64,000 nt of DNA from DAOMNN01 sp050486545 (GTDB lineage Bacteria; Pseudomonadota; Gammaproteobacteria; Burkholderiales; Rhodocyclaceae): the NCBI GenBank assembly GCA_050486545.1, contig JBJHDM010000014.1:1-64000 (forward strand), in the 5' to 3' direction. Positions 10,755-19,422 of this stretch are shown here, piece by piece (within the stretch, counting starts at the first letter, position 1; each line of letters opens with the position of its first letter). A program made the position numbers and the translations under genes. Below the pieces are notes generated by a model. The model saw only the letters and a list, made by a program, of their open reading frames with translations. It did not search any database and was not told the origin of the DNA.

Positions 10755-11554
10755 AGCCGCTACGACGCGGTACGCGGGACTGCCGAAGGCGGTTGCTGTT
10801 GGGAATGGGGGGGGCGGTGGCGGCCGTTGCGGTGCCCTGGCCGGTGTTTGCCGGGCTGATCGATACGGTGCCGCGGGTCAAGCCCTCGATCGTGGCCGTG
10901 GGGACCTTCCAGCGTACGCGCAATCCGGCATTCAAGTTTCTGGGCACCGGCTTCGCCGTGGGAAATGGGCGTCTGATCGCAACCAACGCGCATGTGCTTC
11001 CGAAGGTGCTCGACGAGGAGCGTTTCGAATCCTTGGCGGTGGCTCTGCCGGGCGCCCAGGAGGGCACGATGTCAGTACGTCAGGCCCGTCTCGCCGTCCG
11101 ACAGGACGAGCGCGATCTGGCCGTTCTGCGTATGGAAGGGGCAGCGCTGCCCGCCTTGTCGCTGGCCGACGGCATGGACGTCCGGGAAGGGCAATCGATT
11201 GCCTTCATGGGTTTTCCGATTGGCAACGTGCTCGGGTTTTCACCGGTTACCCATCGCGGCATCATTGCGGCGATCACCCCGATCGGCATTCCGCAGGATC
11301 GGGCGCGTGACCTCAATCCCGCCTTGATTCGTCGTCTCGGGACGGATCCCTTCCGCGTCTACCAACTCGATGCGACCGCCTACCCCGGAAACAGCGGCAG
11401 CCCCGTGTTCGATCCGGAGACCGGTCGGGTGCTCGGGGTCATCAACATGGTCTTCGTGAAATCGACCAAGGAAAGCGCGCTGAGCGATCCGTCCGGCATC
11501 AGCTACGCGGTTCCGGTCCAGTATCTGCGGAGTCTGATCGCGGGCCTGGAGTGA
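10751..11554 (+). CDS. Trypsin-like (S1C) serine protease with a Tat-like signal
   Basis: A protein of 267 residues with a serine-protease fold. The catalytic His is in IATNAHVLP, the Asp in RDLAVLRM and the Ser in YPGNSGSPVF. No PDZ domain follows, unlike DegP/DegS. The N-terminus has CRRRLLLGMGG followed by a hydrophobic stretch ending PVFAG, which resembles a twin-arginine signal although the full consensus is not met. The GTG start overlaps the stop of the transglycosylase gene by four bases. The same transcript suggests joint periplasmic work, perhaps trimming of the coupled enzyme. Confidence 0.85.
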   Translation: MKPLRRGTRDCRRRLLLGMGGAVAAVAVPWPVFAGLIDTVPRVKPSIVAVGTFQRTRNPAFKFLGTGFAVGNGRLIATNAHVLPKVLDEERFESLAVALPGAQEGTMSVRQARLAVRQDERDLAVLRMEGAALPALSLADGMDVREGQSIAFMGFPIGNVLGFSPVTHRGIIAAITPIGIPQDRARDLNPALIRRLGTDPFRVYQLDATAYPGNSGSPVFDPETGRVLGVINMVFVKSTKESALSDPSGISYAVPVQYLRSLIAGLE

Positions 11555-11577
11555 GGGCGCATGACCCTGGTCAAGTC

Positions 11578-11652
11578 TGGTCCCCCCGCCGGGAATCGAA
11601 CCCAGATCTAGCGCTTAGGAGGCGCTCGTTCTATCCATTGAACTACAGGGAG
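11578..11652 (-). tRNA. tRNA-Arg (anticodon CCT)
   Basis: Read on the minus strand it folds fully. The acceptor CTCCCTG pairs with CGGGGGG (three G-U pairs), the D arm is GTTC/GAAC, the anticodon arm is AGCGC-CTCCTAA-GCGCT with CCT, and the T arm is CTGGG-TTCGATT-CCCGG. An encoded CCA end is at 11578-11580. It lies 45 bp downstream of the recombinase gene on the same strand; TAGAAT about 10 bases upstream may be its own -10. Confidence 0.95.
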
Positions 11653-11697
11653 AGGGCGCAATTCTAGCCTTTCGGGCTAGCGCGACCAAGTCCGAAT

Positions 11698-13785
11698 TCA
11701 CTCCCGACGGGGTTCGGAACCGGGGCCATTCGGTTCGGAGGAAGCCGTTGTTCCAGGTTCCGACGGTTCGACCGCCTTGTCGGCCTTCTGGTCGCGTGGC
11801 GGCGGGAGGAAGAAATCGCGTGGCCGCCTCACGAAGCGGATCAGGATCAGCCTGATCAGGTCCTGGCCCTGGGCAAAGGTGATTCGCCGCGCACGCATCG
11901 CGACCGACAGGGTCAGGGCGAAGCTGACGGCAAGGTTGGTCAGGCCGATCAGGGCGATTCCAATCCCCACGAGGAGGGCGAACTGCAGGGGCAGACCGAA
12001 CTCCAGTCCGACGAGGGCATGGCCCACGTAGGCCGAAGAGAAGGCGATATGCCGGATGTCGAGCGGCAGGCCGAAGAGCACGCCCAGCGCGGTGACGCCG
12101 CCGAGCAGGAATCCGAAGAAGAAGTTGCCCGCCATGGCGCCCAGGTTGTTCTCGACGTAGGCGGCGACACGCTCCATGCGCGGCTGCCCGAACACCTTTC
12201 GTGCCCAGCGAAGCTGCAGCAGCCGTTGCGGGATGCGTCCGTATGCGCACAGGTTGTCGTAGTAGCCGGCAATGAGCCCGGACAGGAACAGGCAGACCCC
12301 GGCGATGGCTGCGAAGAGTACCGCTCCGCTCAGCGGATGGACGTCGTCGAGCAGCTTGTGGGCTTCGTCCGGACTCACGAAATGACTGCCCGAGAGCACG
12401 TAGACCAGCATCGCGATCAGCATCGCCATCGGAATCGCCACGCCGACGTTGCCGAGAATCGCCCCGAGCTGGCTGCGGATGGTGCGTACGATGAGTTCCA
12501 CCAGGTTGTCGAGATTGCGGGTCTTGCCCCGGGCTTCTCCGATCGACGCGGCGATCGCGTTCGCGGTCATGGCCGGCTGTTTCGTGGCGACCGTCCCCCC
12601 CAGGATGTGGATGAGGGCGAAACCGATGCCATAGTTGAGGCAGAACATCAGGGCTTCGCTGAGCGGGGCGAAGGACTGCCAGCCGAGCACGATCTTGAGC
12701 GTGCCCATGAGCGAAATGATCAACCCGCCCAGTGCGGCCGAGCGCAGGATACCGAAGTACTCGCCGCGGGTGGAGGTGATGAAGCGTTCTCCGGTGCGGC
12801 TTGCACTCTCGGTCATGCGCAACGAAAGCAGTTCGACGTTCTTGCCCCAGTAGTCCGAGAGCTTGTTCTTGCGGCATTCGGCACGGACCAGCTTCTTGAT
12901 GAGCACGGTGATCTGCGGCGCAATGGCGTTGATGTTGCGCCGGCTGCGGAGCTGGATGAGGAGTTCGAGCAGTTCGGTGATGCGTTCCAGATGCTGGTGG
13001 AGCCGCTCGAGCTTGAAGGTCAGCGACAGGCTGGTACCCAATTTGGCCGCTTTGCGGCGGATGCGCAGGACGACCTCCTCGCATTGGCCGAGCATCACGG
13101 CAAGATGTTTCTCGTCCTCGACCGGAGTGGACGCGTCGCTCCACCAGTCCCGAAAGTTGTCCAGATAATCGATGAGTTCCGAGTTCTGGGCGAGAAACGG
13201 CGACTCGTGCTCCTCGAGGGTCGGGTCGATGCGGACCAGTTCGGGGTCGAGGCCGATCGACGAGACGTGGTAGGACAGGATGCGCAGCGCTTCGATGACT
13301 TCGACGACGGGCTGAGGCAGGCGGTCACGGTCGCGTGCATCGAGTTCGGCTTCCTCGGGGTCGAACAAGGCGTGGATGAGGTCGATCCAGTCCTCGTCCG
13401 GGATGCCGGTGACCCAGATCTCGTCGCTGGTCCGATGGAACACGGTGTTGAGGACGCCGCGCATGTAGCCCGTGTCGATCACCTCCGGCAGGACCCGCCC
13501 GGTGATGCGGCGACTGGTCTCCGAGAAGAACCCGGTCGATGGCAACAGACCGGACGAGACATACAGCGACACCAGCTTGCGGTCGTGGAGCAGGCGAAGC
13601 ACCGCGTTGCGCAGTGATTCGCGGAGATCGTCACGGCGCCGAAGCAGCCGCACCAGTGCGCGCAGATTGTCTGCGGCATGGTCGAGGTCGTTCGGTTGGG
13701 GGGGGCGCAGGCGTGCGACGAACGCCACCCATAGCTGGATCTCGTTCTGATCGGGTTGGGCGAATCGCTTCAGCAGTCCTTCCAT
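11698..13785 (-). CDS. Gcr-family site-specific recombinase (membrane protein)
   Basis: A protein of 695 residues. It starts MEGLLKRFAQ with GAGGTGG 3-8 bases upstream; a much longer open frame continues upstream but is only antisense to uup. The first ~400 residues are soluble and helical (LHDRKLVSLYVSSGLL, HVSSIGLDPELVRIDP). The C-terminal ~300 residues hold many hydrophobic segments (AALGGLIISLMGTLKIVLGW, FFFGFLLGGVTALGVLFG). The family was named for an invertase-like effect in Neisseria, but its sequence is unlike tyrosine or serine recombinases and the multi-pass C-terminus makes a membrane role more likely. A charged, proline-rich tail ends the protein. Confidence 0.85.
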   Translation of the reverse strand: MEGLLKRFAQPDQNEIQLWVAFVARLRPPQPNDLDHAADNLRALVRLLRRRDDLRESLRNAVLRLLHDRKLVSLYVSSGLLPSTGFFSETSRRITGRVLPEVIDTGYMRGVLNTVFHRTSDEIWVTGIPDEDWIDLIHALFDPEEAELDARDRDRLPQPVVEVIEALRILSYHVSSIGLDPELVRIDPTLEEHESPFLAQNSELIDYLDNFRDWWSDASTPVEDEKHLAVMLGQCEEVVLRIRRKAAKLGTSLSLTFKLERLHQHLERITELLELLIQLRSRRNINAIAPQITVLIKKLVRAECRKNKLSDYWGKNVELLSLRMTESASRTGERFITSTRGEYFGILRSAALGGLIISLMGTLKIVLGWQSFAPLSEALMFCLNYGIGFALIHILGGTVATKQPAMTANAIAASIGEARGKTRNLDNLVELIVRTIRSQLGAILGNVGVAIPMAMLIAMLVYVLSGSHFVSPDEAHKLLDDVHPLSGAVLFAAIAGVCLFLSGLIAGYYDNLCAYGRIPQRLLQLRWARKVFGQPRMERVAAYVENNLGAMAGNFFFGFLLGGVTALGVLFGLPLDIRHIAFSSAYVGHALVGLEFGLPLQFALLVGIGIALIGLTNLAVSFALTLSVAMRARRITFAQGQDLIRLILIRFVRRPRDFFLPPPRDQKADKAVEPSEPGTTASSEPNGPGSEPRRE

Positions 13786-13917
13786 TCCACCTCTTTCAGA
13801 GTTGTCGGGATCCGGGTTGCGAACGCCTTGTTGCATTGCATTATCACCGAATTCGCCCGATATGGTAGCAGGCCGGTAGAATCGAGCCCGGAACCCATCA
13901 CGCCGCCGCTTCGTCCC

Positions 13918-15828
13918 ATGCCCCTGCTCACCGTTGACAACGCCTGCCTCGCCTATGGTCACGTGGACCTGCTCGATCGTGCCTCCTTTCAGGTCGATCC
14001 CGGCGAACGGATTGCGCTGATCGGTCGGAACGGATCGGGTAAATCGAGTCTGCTCAGGGCCTTGGCAGGGCAGGCTGTGCTCGACGACGGGGACGTGTGG
14101 CGCCAGAGCGGCTTGCGGATTGCCTACGTTCCGCAGGAAGCGGACTTCCTGTCGGATCGGGACGTGTTCGCGACCGTCGCCGACGGGTTGGGCGATGCCG
14201 CACGATTGCTCGTCGCCTATCACGAGACGCTCCATGAGGTGGCAGAGTCTGCGAGTCCCGAGGCAATGTCCCGGCTTGATGCGCTGCAGCATGAAATCGA
14301 GCAGGCGGATGCATGGCGCCTGAACCAGCGTGTCGAGGAAATCGTCCTGCGCCTGGGCTTGCCGGGAGAGGCGCAGGTGGGCAGTTTGTCCGGGGGCGGG
14401 ATCAAGCGGGTTGCCCTGGCACGTGCCCTGGTTTCCGACCCGGAGCTGCTCCTGCTCGACGAGCCGACGAACCATCTCGATCTGGACGGCATCCTGTGGC
14501 TGGAGGGGCTGATTCGCGATTTTCCCGGCGCGGTCGTCGTGATCACCCATGACCGTGTCTTCCTGGACAACGTCGCAACGCGGATCGTCGAACTCGATCG
14601 CGGCCGGCTCGCGAGCTACCCGGGCAGGTTCGGCGAATATGTCCGGCGCAAGGCTGAGGAACTGGAGGCCGAGGCGAAAGCCGATCAGCGGTTCGACAAG
14701 GTGCTCGCGCAGGAGGAAGTCTGGATCCGCAAGGGGATCGAAGCCCGGCGCACCCGCAACGAGGGTCGGGTCCGGCGGCTCGAATCGCTCCGGCGGGAAC
14801 GGGCGGCCCGGCGTGAGCGATTGGGCATGGTTCGGCTTGCCGTCGATGCCGGCGACAAGAGCGGCCATATGGTGGCCGAGCTCGCGAACGTTACCAAGCG
14901 CTTTGGCGAACGGGTCATCGTGCGGGACTTCTCGACCCGCATCATGCGCGGCGATCGGATCGGATTCATCGGCCCCAACGGCTCCGGCAAGACGACACTC
15001 CTCAAGCTGATTCTTGGGGAGCTGGAGCCCGATCAGGGCACGGTGCGCCGCGGCACGAGGCAATCGGTGGCCTATTTCGACCAGTTGCGCACCCAACTCG
15101 ACCCGGAGTTGCCGCTCACCGAAGTGATCAGTCCCGGATCCGAGTTCGTCGAGATCGGTGGCGAGCGCAAGCATGTGATCGGCTATCTCGGCGATTTCCT
15201 CTTCGCGCCCCAGCGCGCACGCTCCCCGGTCAAGTCCTTGTCGGGAGGCGAGCGCAACCGGCTTCTGCTCGCGCGGCTGTTCGCCCGCCCCGCCAATGTG
15301 ATGGTGCTGGACGAACCGACCAACGACCTGGACATCGAGACCCTCGATCTGCTCGAAGCCTTGCTCGCAAGCTACGAGGGGACCCTGTTCCTGGTCAGCC
15401 ACGATCGTGCGTTCCTGGACAACGTCGTCACGCAGGTGATCGCATCCGAGGGCGACGGGGTGTGGCGAGAGTATGCGGGGGGCTACGCCGACTGGCTGCG
15501 TGTGAAGGACGCCGAGGCACGCGAAGAGGTCCGGGCGGCGAAGGTTTCCGATCCCGCCAGGCCCGCCGCCGATCGGAAACCGGCCATGGGCGGATCCGCG
15601 AAGCTTTCGTTCAAGGAGCGCCGCGAACTCGACGGGCTGCCCGACCGCATCGCCGCCCTGGAAGCCGAGCAGGCCGGGTTGCATGCGAGCCTGGCCGACC
15701 CGGCCCTTTATCAGAATGCGCCGGACGACGTGGCCCGGCTCCGCACCCGGCTCGATGCGCTCGAGACCGAACTCGAATCCGCGATGCAGCGCTGGGAAGA
15801 ACTGGAGACCCGGGCCGAAGCACAGTAG
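13918..15828 (+). CDS. uup: ABC-F ATPase Uup
   Basis: A soluble tandem ATPase of 636 residues that acts on DNA or ribosomes rather than as a transporter. The first ABC domain has Walker A GRNGSGKS, signature LSGGGIKRVALA and Walker B LLLLDEPTNHLDLDG. The second has GPNGSGKT, LSGGERNRLLLAR and VMVLDEPTNDLDIE. A charged linker (RRTRNEGRVRRLESLRRERA) separates them. The C-terminal ~90 residues form the coiled coil typical of Uup. The LSGGG variant in domain 1 is common in the subfamily. ATG 13918 (MPLLTVDNACLAYG) matches the family N-terminus; it faces the Gcr gene across 132 bp. Confidence 0.93.
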   Translation: MPLLTVDNACLAYGHVDLLDRASFQVDPGERIALIGRNGSGKSSLLRALAGQAVLDDGDVWRQSGLRIAYVPQEADFLSDRDVFATVADGLGDAARLLVAYHETLHEVAESASPEAMSRLDALQHEIEQADAWRLNQRVEEIVLRLGLPGEAQVGSLSGGGIKRVALARALVSDPELLLLDEPTNHLDLDGILWLEGLIRDFPGAVVVITHDRVFLDNVATRIVELDRGRLASYPGRFGEYVRRKAEELEAEAKADQRFDKVLAQEEVWIRKGIEARRTRNEGRVRRLESLRRERAARRERLGMVRLAVDAGDKSGHMVAELANVTKRFGERVIVRDFSTRIMRGDRIGFIGPNGSGKTTLLKLILGELEPDQGTVRRGTRQSVAYFDQLRTQLDPELPLTEVISPGSEFVEIGGERKHVIGYLGDFLFAPQRARSPVKSLSGGERNRLLLARLFARPANVMVLDEPTNDLDIETLDLLEALLASYEGTLFLVSHDRAFLDNVVTQVIASEGDGVWREYAGGYADWLRVKDAEAREEVRAAKVSDPARPAADRKPAMGGSAKLSFKERRELDGLPDRIAALEAEQAGLHASLADPALYQNAPDDVARLRTRLDALETELESAMQRWEELETRAEAQ

Positions 15829-16036
15829 ATCCTACCCTCCCGACGCAAGCGCCGGCAGGAGTCGATCTGCATCGGTGGGGGATCCACTGGTGCGGCGGTC
15901 AGGGCATGATTGCCGCAGCGCCCAGGGAAGGCAGGACGCTTCCGGAGAGCCTCAGGGTGTTTCCGGAGCTTCATTTTGCTGCATCATGTACGGAAACAAA
16001 TTAAAGACCAATCCCTTTCCCCAACAGGAACCAGCG

Positions 16037-17245
16037 TTGAACCCCATCAACATGCCTTTGCTGCGCCGGCCGGGCGTGGTGCTCGCCTGTGGTGCCCTCA
16101 TCCTGACACTGGCCATGGGGGTACGCCACACGGGAGGGCTGTTCCTCCAACCCATGACCATGGATCAAGGCTGGTCGCGGGAGCTGTTTTCGTTCTCGAT
16201 CGCGATCCAGAACCTGATGTGGGGGCTGTTCCAGCCCTTCGCCGGTGCCTTCGCGGATCGCTTCGGAGCCGGGCGTACGCTGGTGGGCGGTGCGCTGCTG
16301 TACATCCTGGGGCTCGTGATCATGGCCAATGCCGAGTCCGCGTTCGGGCTGAACGTCGGGGCAGGCTTGCTGGTGGGGATGGGGCTTGCGGGCACGACCT
16401 TCAGCGTCGTGCTGGGCGTGGTGGGGCGCATGGCGCCACCCGAGAAGCGCAGCCTCGCCCTGGGGATCGTCAGTGCCGGGGGCAGCTTCGGCCAGTTTGC
16501 GGTCCTTCCGGTCGGCCAGTCGCTAATCGTTTCGGTGGGCTGGCATGACGCCCTGTTGTGGCTCGCGCTCGGGATCGCCTTCATTATTCCGCTGGCGTTG
16601 GCGGTGACCGGCACCAATGGCGGCAACACCGGCGGGCAGTCGATCGCCGAGTCGCTGCGCGAGGCCCGTCGCACGGCGAGTTTTCACTTCCTGTTCTGGA
16701 GCTTCTTCGTGTGCGGGTTCCAGACCGCGTTCATCATGCTTCACCTGCCGGCATTCGTCGTCGATTCGGGGCTGACGGCCAACGTCGGGATGACGGCGGT
16801 TGCGCTGATCGGTCTGTTCAACATTGCCGGCTCCTTCCTTTCGGGGTGGCTCGGTGGGATCTACAGTAAGAAGTGGTTGCTGGCGGGGATCTACGGCCTG
16901 CGCGTGGTTGCCATCCTCGCGATCCTCGTTTTTCCGCTCACGCCGCTGACCCTGTACGTGTTCGCGGCAACGATGGGCTTGTTGTGGCTGGGGACCGTCC
17001 CCCTGACCAACGGGCTCGTGGGACACATCTTCGGGATGAAGTTCGTCGGTATGCTCTACGGCATCGTATTCCTCGGTCACCAGATCGGAGGCTTCCTGGG
17101 TGCCTGGTTGGGCGGCCTGATCTTCGACGTCTCCGGTTCCTATGCCTTGGCGTGGTGGTTGTCGATTGGTTTGTCGGTGCTGGCTGCGCTGTTGTGCATC
17201 CCGGTGCGGGAACGTCCCCTGGTCCGACCTGCGGAGGCAGCATGA
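16037..17245 (+). CDS. Major facilitator superfamily transporter
   Basis: An inner-membrane carrier of about 402 residues with twelve predicted membrane segments. The loop 2-3 motif is recognisable (GAFADRFGAGRTLVGG). VRHTGGLFLQPMTMDQGWSR near the N-terminus resembles the oxalate/formate antiporter-like and MFS monocarboxylate carriers. The substrate cannot be told. The TTG at 16037 has AGGA at 16026-16029 with 7-base spacing; ATG 16052 is the alternative. Its stop overlaps the ATG of a 40-codon gene, which suggests a coupled small partner. Confidence 0.87.
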   Translation: MNPINMPLLRRPGVVLACGALILTLAMGVRHTGGLFLQPMTMDQGWSRELFSFSIAIQNLMWGLFQPFAGAFADRFGAGRTLVGGALLYILGLVIMANAESAFGLNVGAGLLVGMGLAGTTFSVVLGVVGRMAPPEKRSLALGIVSAGGSFGQFAVLPVGQSLIVSVGWHDALLWLALGIAFIIPLALAVTGTNGGNTGGQSIAESLREARRTASFHFLFWSFFVCGFQTAFIMLHLPAFVVDSGLTANVGMTAVALIGLFNIAGSFLSGWLGGIYSKKWLLAGIYGLRVVAILAILVFPLTPLTLYVFAATMGLLWLGTVPLTNGLVGHIFGMKFVGMLYGIVFLGHQIGGFLGAWLGGLIFDVSGSYALAWWLSIGLSVLAALLCIPVRERPLVRPAEAA

Positions 17246-17364
17246 AGCGGGTTGCCACCGTCGCGGCCGTCGCGCTCGGCCTGGCCTTGCTGGCGGCGAT
17301 CTTCGCCGGCTACCAGCATCCGGCACTCCTGGTCGACTTCAGCAACGTGCTCTATTGCGGCTGA
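17242..17364 (+). CDS. Small single-pass membrane protein (40 residues)
   Basis: A 40-codon frame starts at an ATGA overlap with the MFS transporter stop, preceded by GGAGG at 17233-17237. The first 23 residues (MKRVATVAAVALGLALLAAI) form one membrane helix or an uncleaved signal, followed by AGYQHPALLVDFSNVLYCG. I recognise no family. The coupling suggests it accompanies the carrier. Its last 13 bases overlap the end of the convergent HDOD gene. Confidence 0.6.
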   Translation: MKRVATVAAVALGLALLAAIFAGYQHPALLVDFSNVLYCG

Positions 17365-18245
17365 CGCGCATCGCCCACGTCGGCGGGTTCCGTCGGTTCC
17401 GGCAGGAACCGTTCCAGATGTTCGGGGGGCGTGCCGATGCGCTTGAGGAGAAGTTCGCGATTGATCCGCAGCAGCTTCTCGATTTCGTCGATGTCGTCGG
17501 GCAGGGCCGCGTTGTCCCAGCCGCGGGCGACGTGGCGCGCGAAGTTGCTCGCCAGCCGGACGTTACGCACCCGTGGGTGCTCCGCGTTGGCCTCGTCGAG
17601 CAGCGTGATGAGCAGTTCGGGCATTTTCCAGGCACGCACCAGACCGAGCTGGATTTCTTTCGCCGTGACGCCGAAGATCGTGCGTTGCGCGACTTCGCTG
17701 CGCAGGGCCGGATCGCGCATCTGCATGTTCTGGATGCGCAGCGTAAGGGTCGGTGCGAAGGTCCAGCACATGATCTCGGTCGCTTCGCGCAACAGGGCTG
17801 CGACGGTGATCTCGTCGACATCGAGATCGTGGCGCACCACCGCCCAGTCCCGTGCGAGACGGGCTGCCTTGCGTGCGCGTCCGATCACCTGAAGGACGCC
17901 GAGCAGGGCCTTGGGATAGGTCTGCAGGCGATCCTCCACGGTGGGCATGTCTGCGAACGCGGCGAAGAAAGGGGTGATGCCGATCATCATGATCGCGCGG
18001 TCGATCGTGGTGATGTCGTGATTCTGGGATTCGCGCCGGTTGCCCTGGAGCCAGCCGAGCAACTTCATCGTCATCAGTGGATCAGCCAGCACCACGGCCG
18101 CAATGCGCCTCGTGTTGATGCCGTCCCCTTCCTCGCGCAGCGCCTCCAGATCGCGAACCGTGCATCGCAGGACCGGGATGTCCTGTTCGGACAGGAACTC
18201 GACGTAAGCCTCGACCGATTCGAGCGGCGTCTCAAGAATCGACAT
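17352..18245 (-). CDS. HDOD-domain protein
   Basis: A protein of 297 residues built around an HDOD fold, a non-catalytic relative of HD hydrolases used in signalling and chemotaxis-linked regulation. Recognisable parts are IPVLRCTVRDLEALRE, VVLADPLMTMKLLGWLQGNR, DITTIDRAIMMIGITPFFAA and LRDWAVV-like helices, then AALLREATEIMCW. The metal-binding HD pair of true phosphohydrolases is not evident, so it is probably a binding module. The start at 18245 (MSILETPLESVEAYVEFL) has a weak ribosome-binding site. The acuI-like gene diverges 148 bp away. Confidence 0.85.
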   Translation of the reverse strand: MSILETPLESVEAYVEFLSEQDIPVLRCTVRDLEALREEGDGINTRRIAAVVLADPLMTMKLLGWLQGNRRESQNHDITTIDRAIMMIGITPFFAAFADMPTVEDRLQTYPKALLGVLQVIGRARKAARLARDWAVVRHDLDVDEITVAALLREATEIMCWTFAPTLTLRIQNMQMRDPALRSEVAQRTIFGVTAKEIQLGLVRAWKMPELLITLLDEANAEHPRVRNVRLASNFARHVARGWDNAALPDDIDEIEKLLRINRELLLKRIGTPPEHLERFLPEPTEPADVGDARQPQ

Positions 18246-18393
18246 GCGTGTACACTCGGGTGACCATACCCGGATTATCGGTGCCTGAGGCCGAAAACTG
18301 AAGCATCCTGATGCGTCCGTGAAGCTCTGTATAATCATCCGGAGTTGCGACGATACACTCGTCGGATGTTGAATCGAGGATGGAGAGCGAAGC

Positions 18394-19392
18394 ATGGATG
18401 CGCCGTTCAAGGCATTCCTGATCGATCAGGACGAGAACCGAAAGGTGACGGGTGCGATGGGGTCCCTGCGCCCGGACCAGCTCGATCGTGGAGATGTCAC
18501 GATCCGCGTGCACTACTCGAGCATCAACTACAAGGATGCGCTCGCGGCCACGGGCACCGGCAAGATCATTCGCCGCTTTCCCTGCGCCGGCGGCATCGAC
18601 CTGTCGGGTGAGGTCACGGAGAGTTCCGATCCGCGCTTCAAGCCGGGCGACCCGGTGATCGCCACCAGCTTCGATATCGGCGTGGCGCATCACGGCGGTT
18701 ATGCCGAGTACGCGCGTGTGCCGGCCGATTGGGTCGTTCCGCTGCCCGCCGGTCTCGATCTGTTCGAGGCCATGGCGCTCGGAACGGCCGGCTTTACCGC
18801 TGCGCTCGGAGTCTTCCGGATGGAGGAGAACGGCCTGCGGCCCGAGAACGGTCCGGTCATCGTGACCGGCGCCACGGGAGGCGTCGGCGGGCTGGCCATC
18901 GACATGCTGGCCCAGCTCGACTATCACGTGGTTGCACTGACCGGTAAGGCCAACGAGGCGGATTACCTGACCATGCTGGGTGCGGCCGAGATCAAGCTGC
19001 GCTCCGAGATCGATTTCGAGAAGGTCCGCCCGCTCGAGGCGGCGCAGTGGGCCGGCGCGGTCGATAACGTTGGCGGCCAGATCCTGCACTGGGTGCTGGC
19101 GACGATGAAACAGGCCGGAGTGGTGGCGAGCATCGGCAACGCCGCAAGTTTCAACCTGAATACGACCGTGTTTCCCTTCATCCTGCGCGGCGTGAGCCTG
19201 CTCGGCATCGACTCGGGCTACATGGGCTTCCCCACGCGGCGCAGCGTGTGGGAGCGGCTTGGCGGCGACCTCAAGCCGCGGCACCTTGCGGCCGTTACCC
19301 GTACGATTGCCTTCGACGACCTTCCGGGGGCCTTTGACGCCTTCATCCGGGGGGAAGTCAAGGGCAGGACCGTGGTTCGCGTAGGCGCCTGA
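18394..19392 (+). CDS. acuI: Acrylyl-CoA reductase-like zinc-free MDR oxidoreductase (AcuI/YhdH type)
   Basis: A medium-chain reductase of 332 residues using NADPH. The N-terminal GroES-like domain has YSSINYKDALAATG and PCAGGIDLSGEV, hallmarks of the YhdH/AcuI branch. The cofactor domain carries VTGATGGVGGLAIDMLAQL. The catalytic-zinc ligands of alcohol dehydrogenases are absent, as usual for this group. AcuI reduces acrylyl-CoA to propionyl-CoA; with prpE 1.4 kb downstream a role in C3 metabolism fits. The exact substrate is inferred. Confidence 0.88.
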   Translation: MDAPFKAFLIDQDENRKVTGAMGSLRPDQLDRGDVTIRVHYSSINYKDALAATGTGKIIRRFPCAGGIDLSGEVTESSDPRFKPGDPVIATSFDIGVAHHGGYAEYARVPADWVVPLPAGLDLFEAMALGTAGFTAALGVFRMEENGLRPENGPVIVTGATGGVGGLAIDMLAQLDYHVVALTGKANEADYLTMLGAAEIKLRSEIDFEKVRPLEAAQWAGAVDNVGGQILHWVLATMKQAGVVASIGNAASFNLNTTVFPFILRGVSLLGIDSGYMGFPTRRSVWERLGGDLKPRHLAAVTRTIAFDDLPGAFDAFIRGEVKGRTVVRVGA

Positions 19393-19422
19393 TCGATCCG
19401 GCCGGAGAGGGGAGAGTCCACC

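Noticed and set aside
13786..15684. Upstream extension of the Gcr recombinase frame on the minus strand (about 630 extra codons).
   Set aside because: It is antisense to uup over its whole length, and the ribosome-binding site and family N-terminus place the start at 13785.
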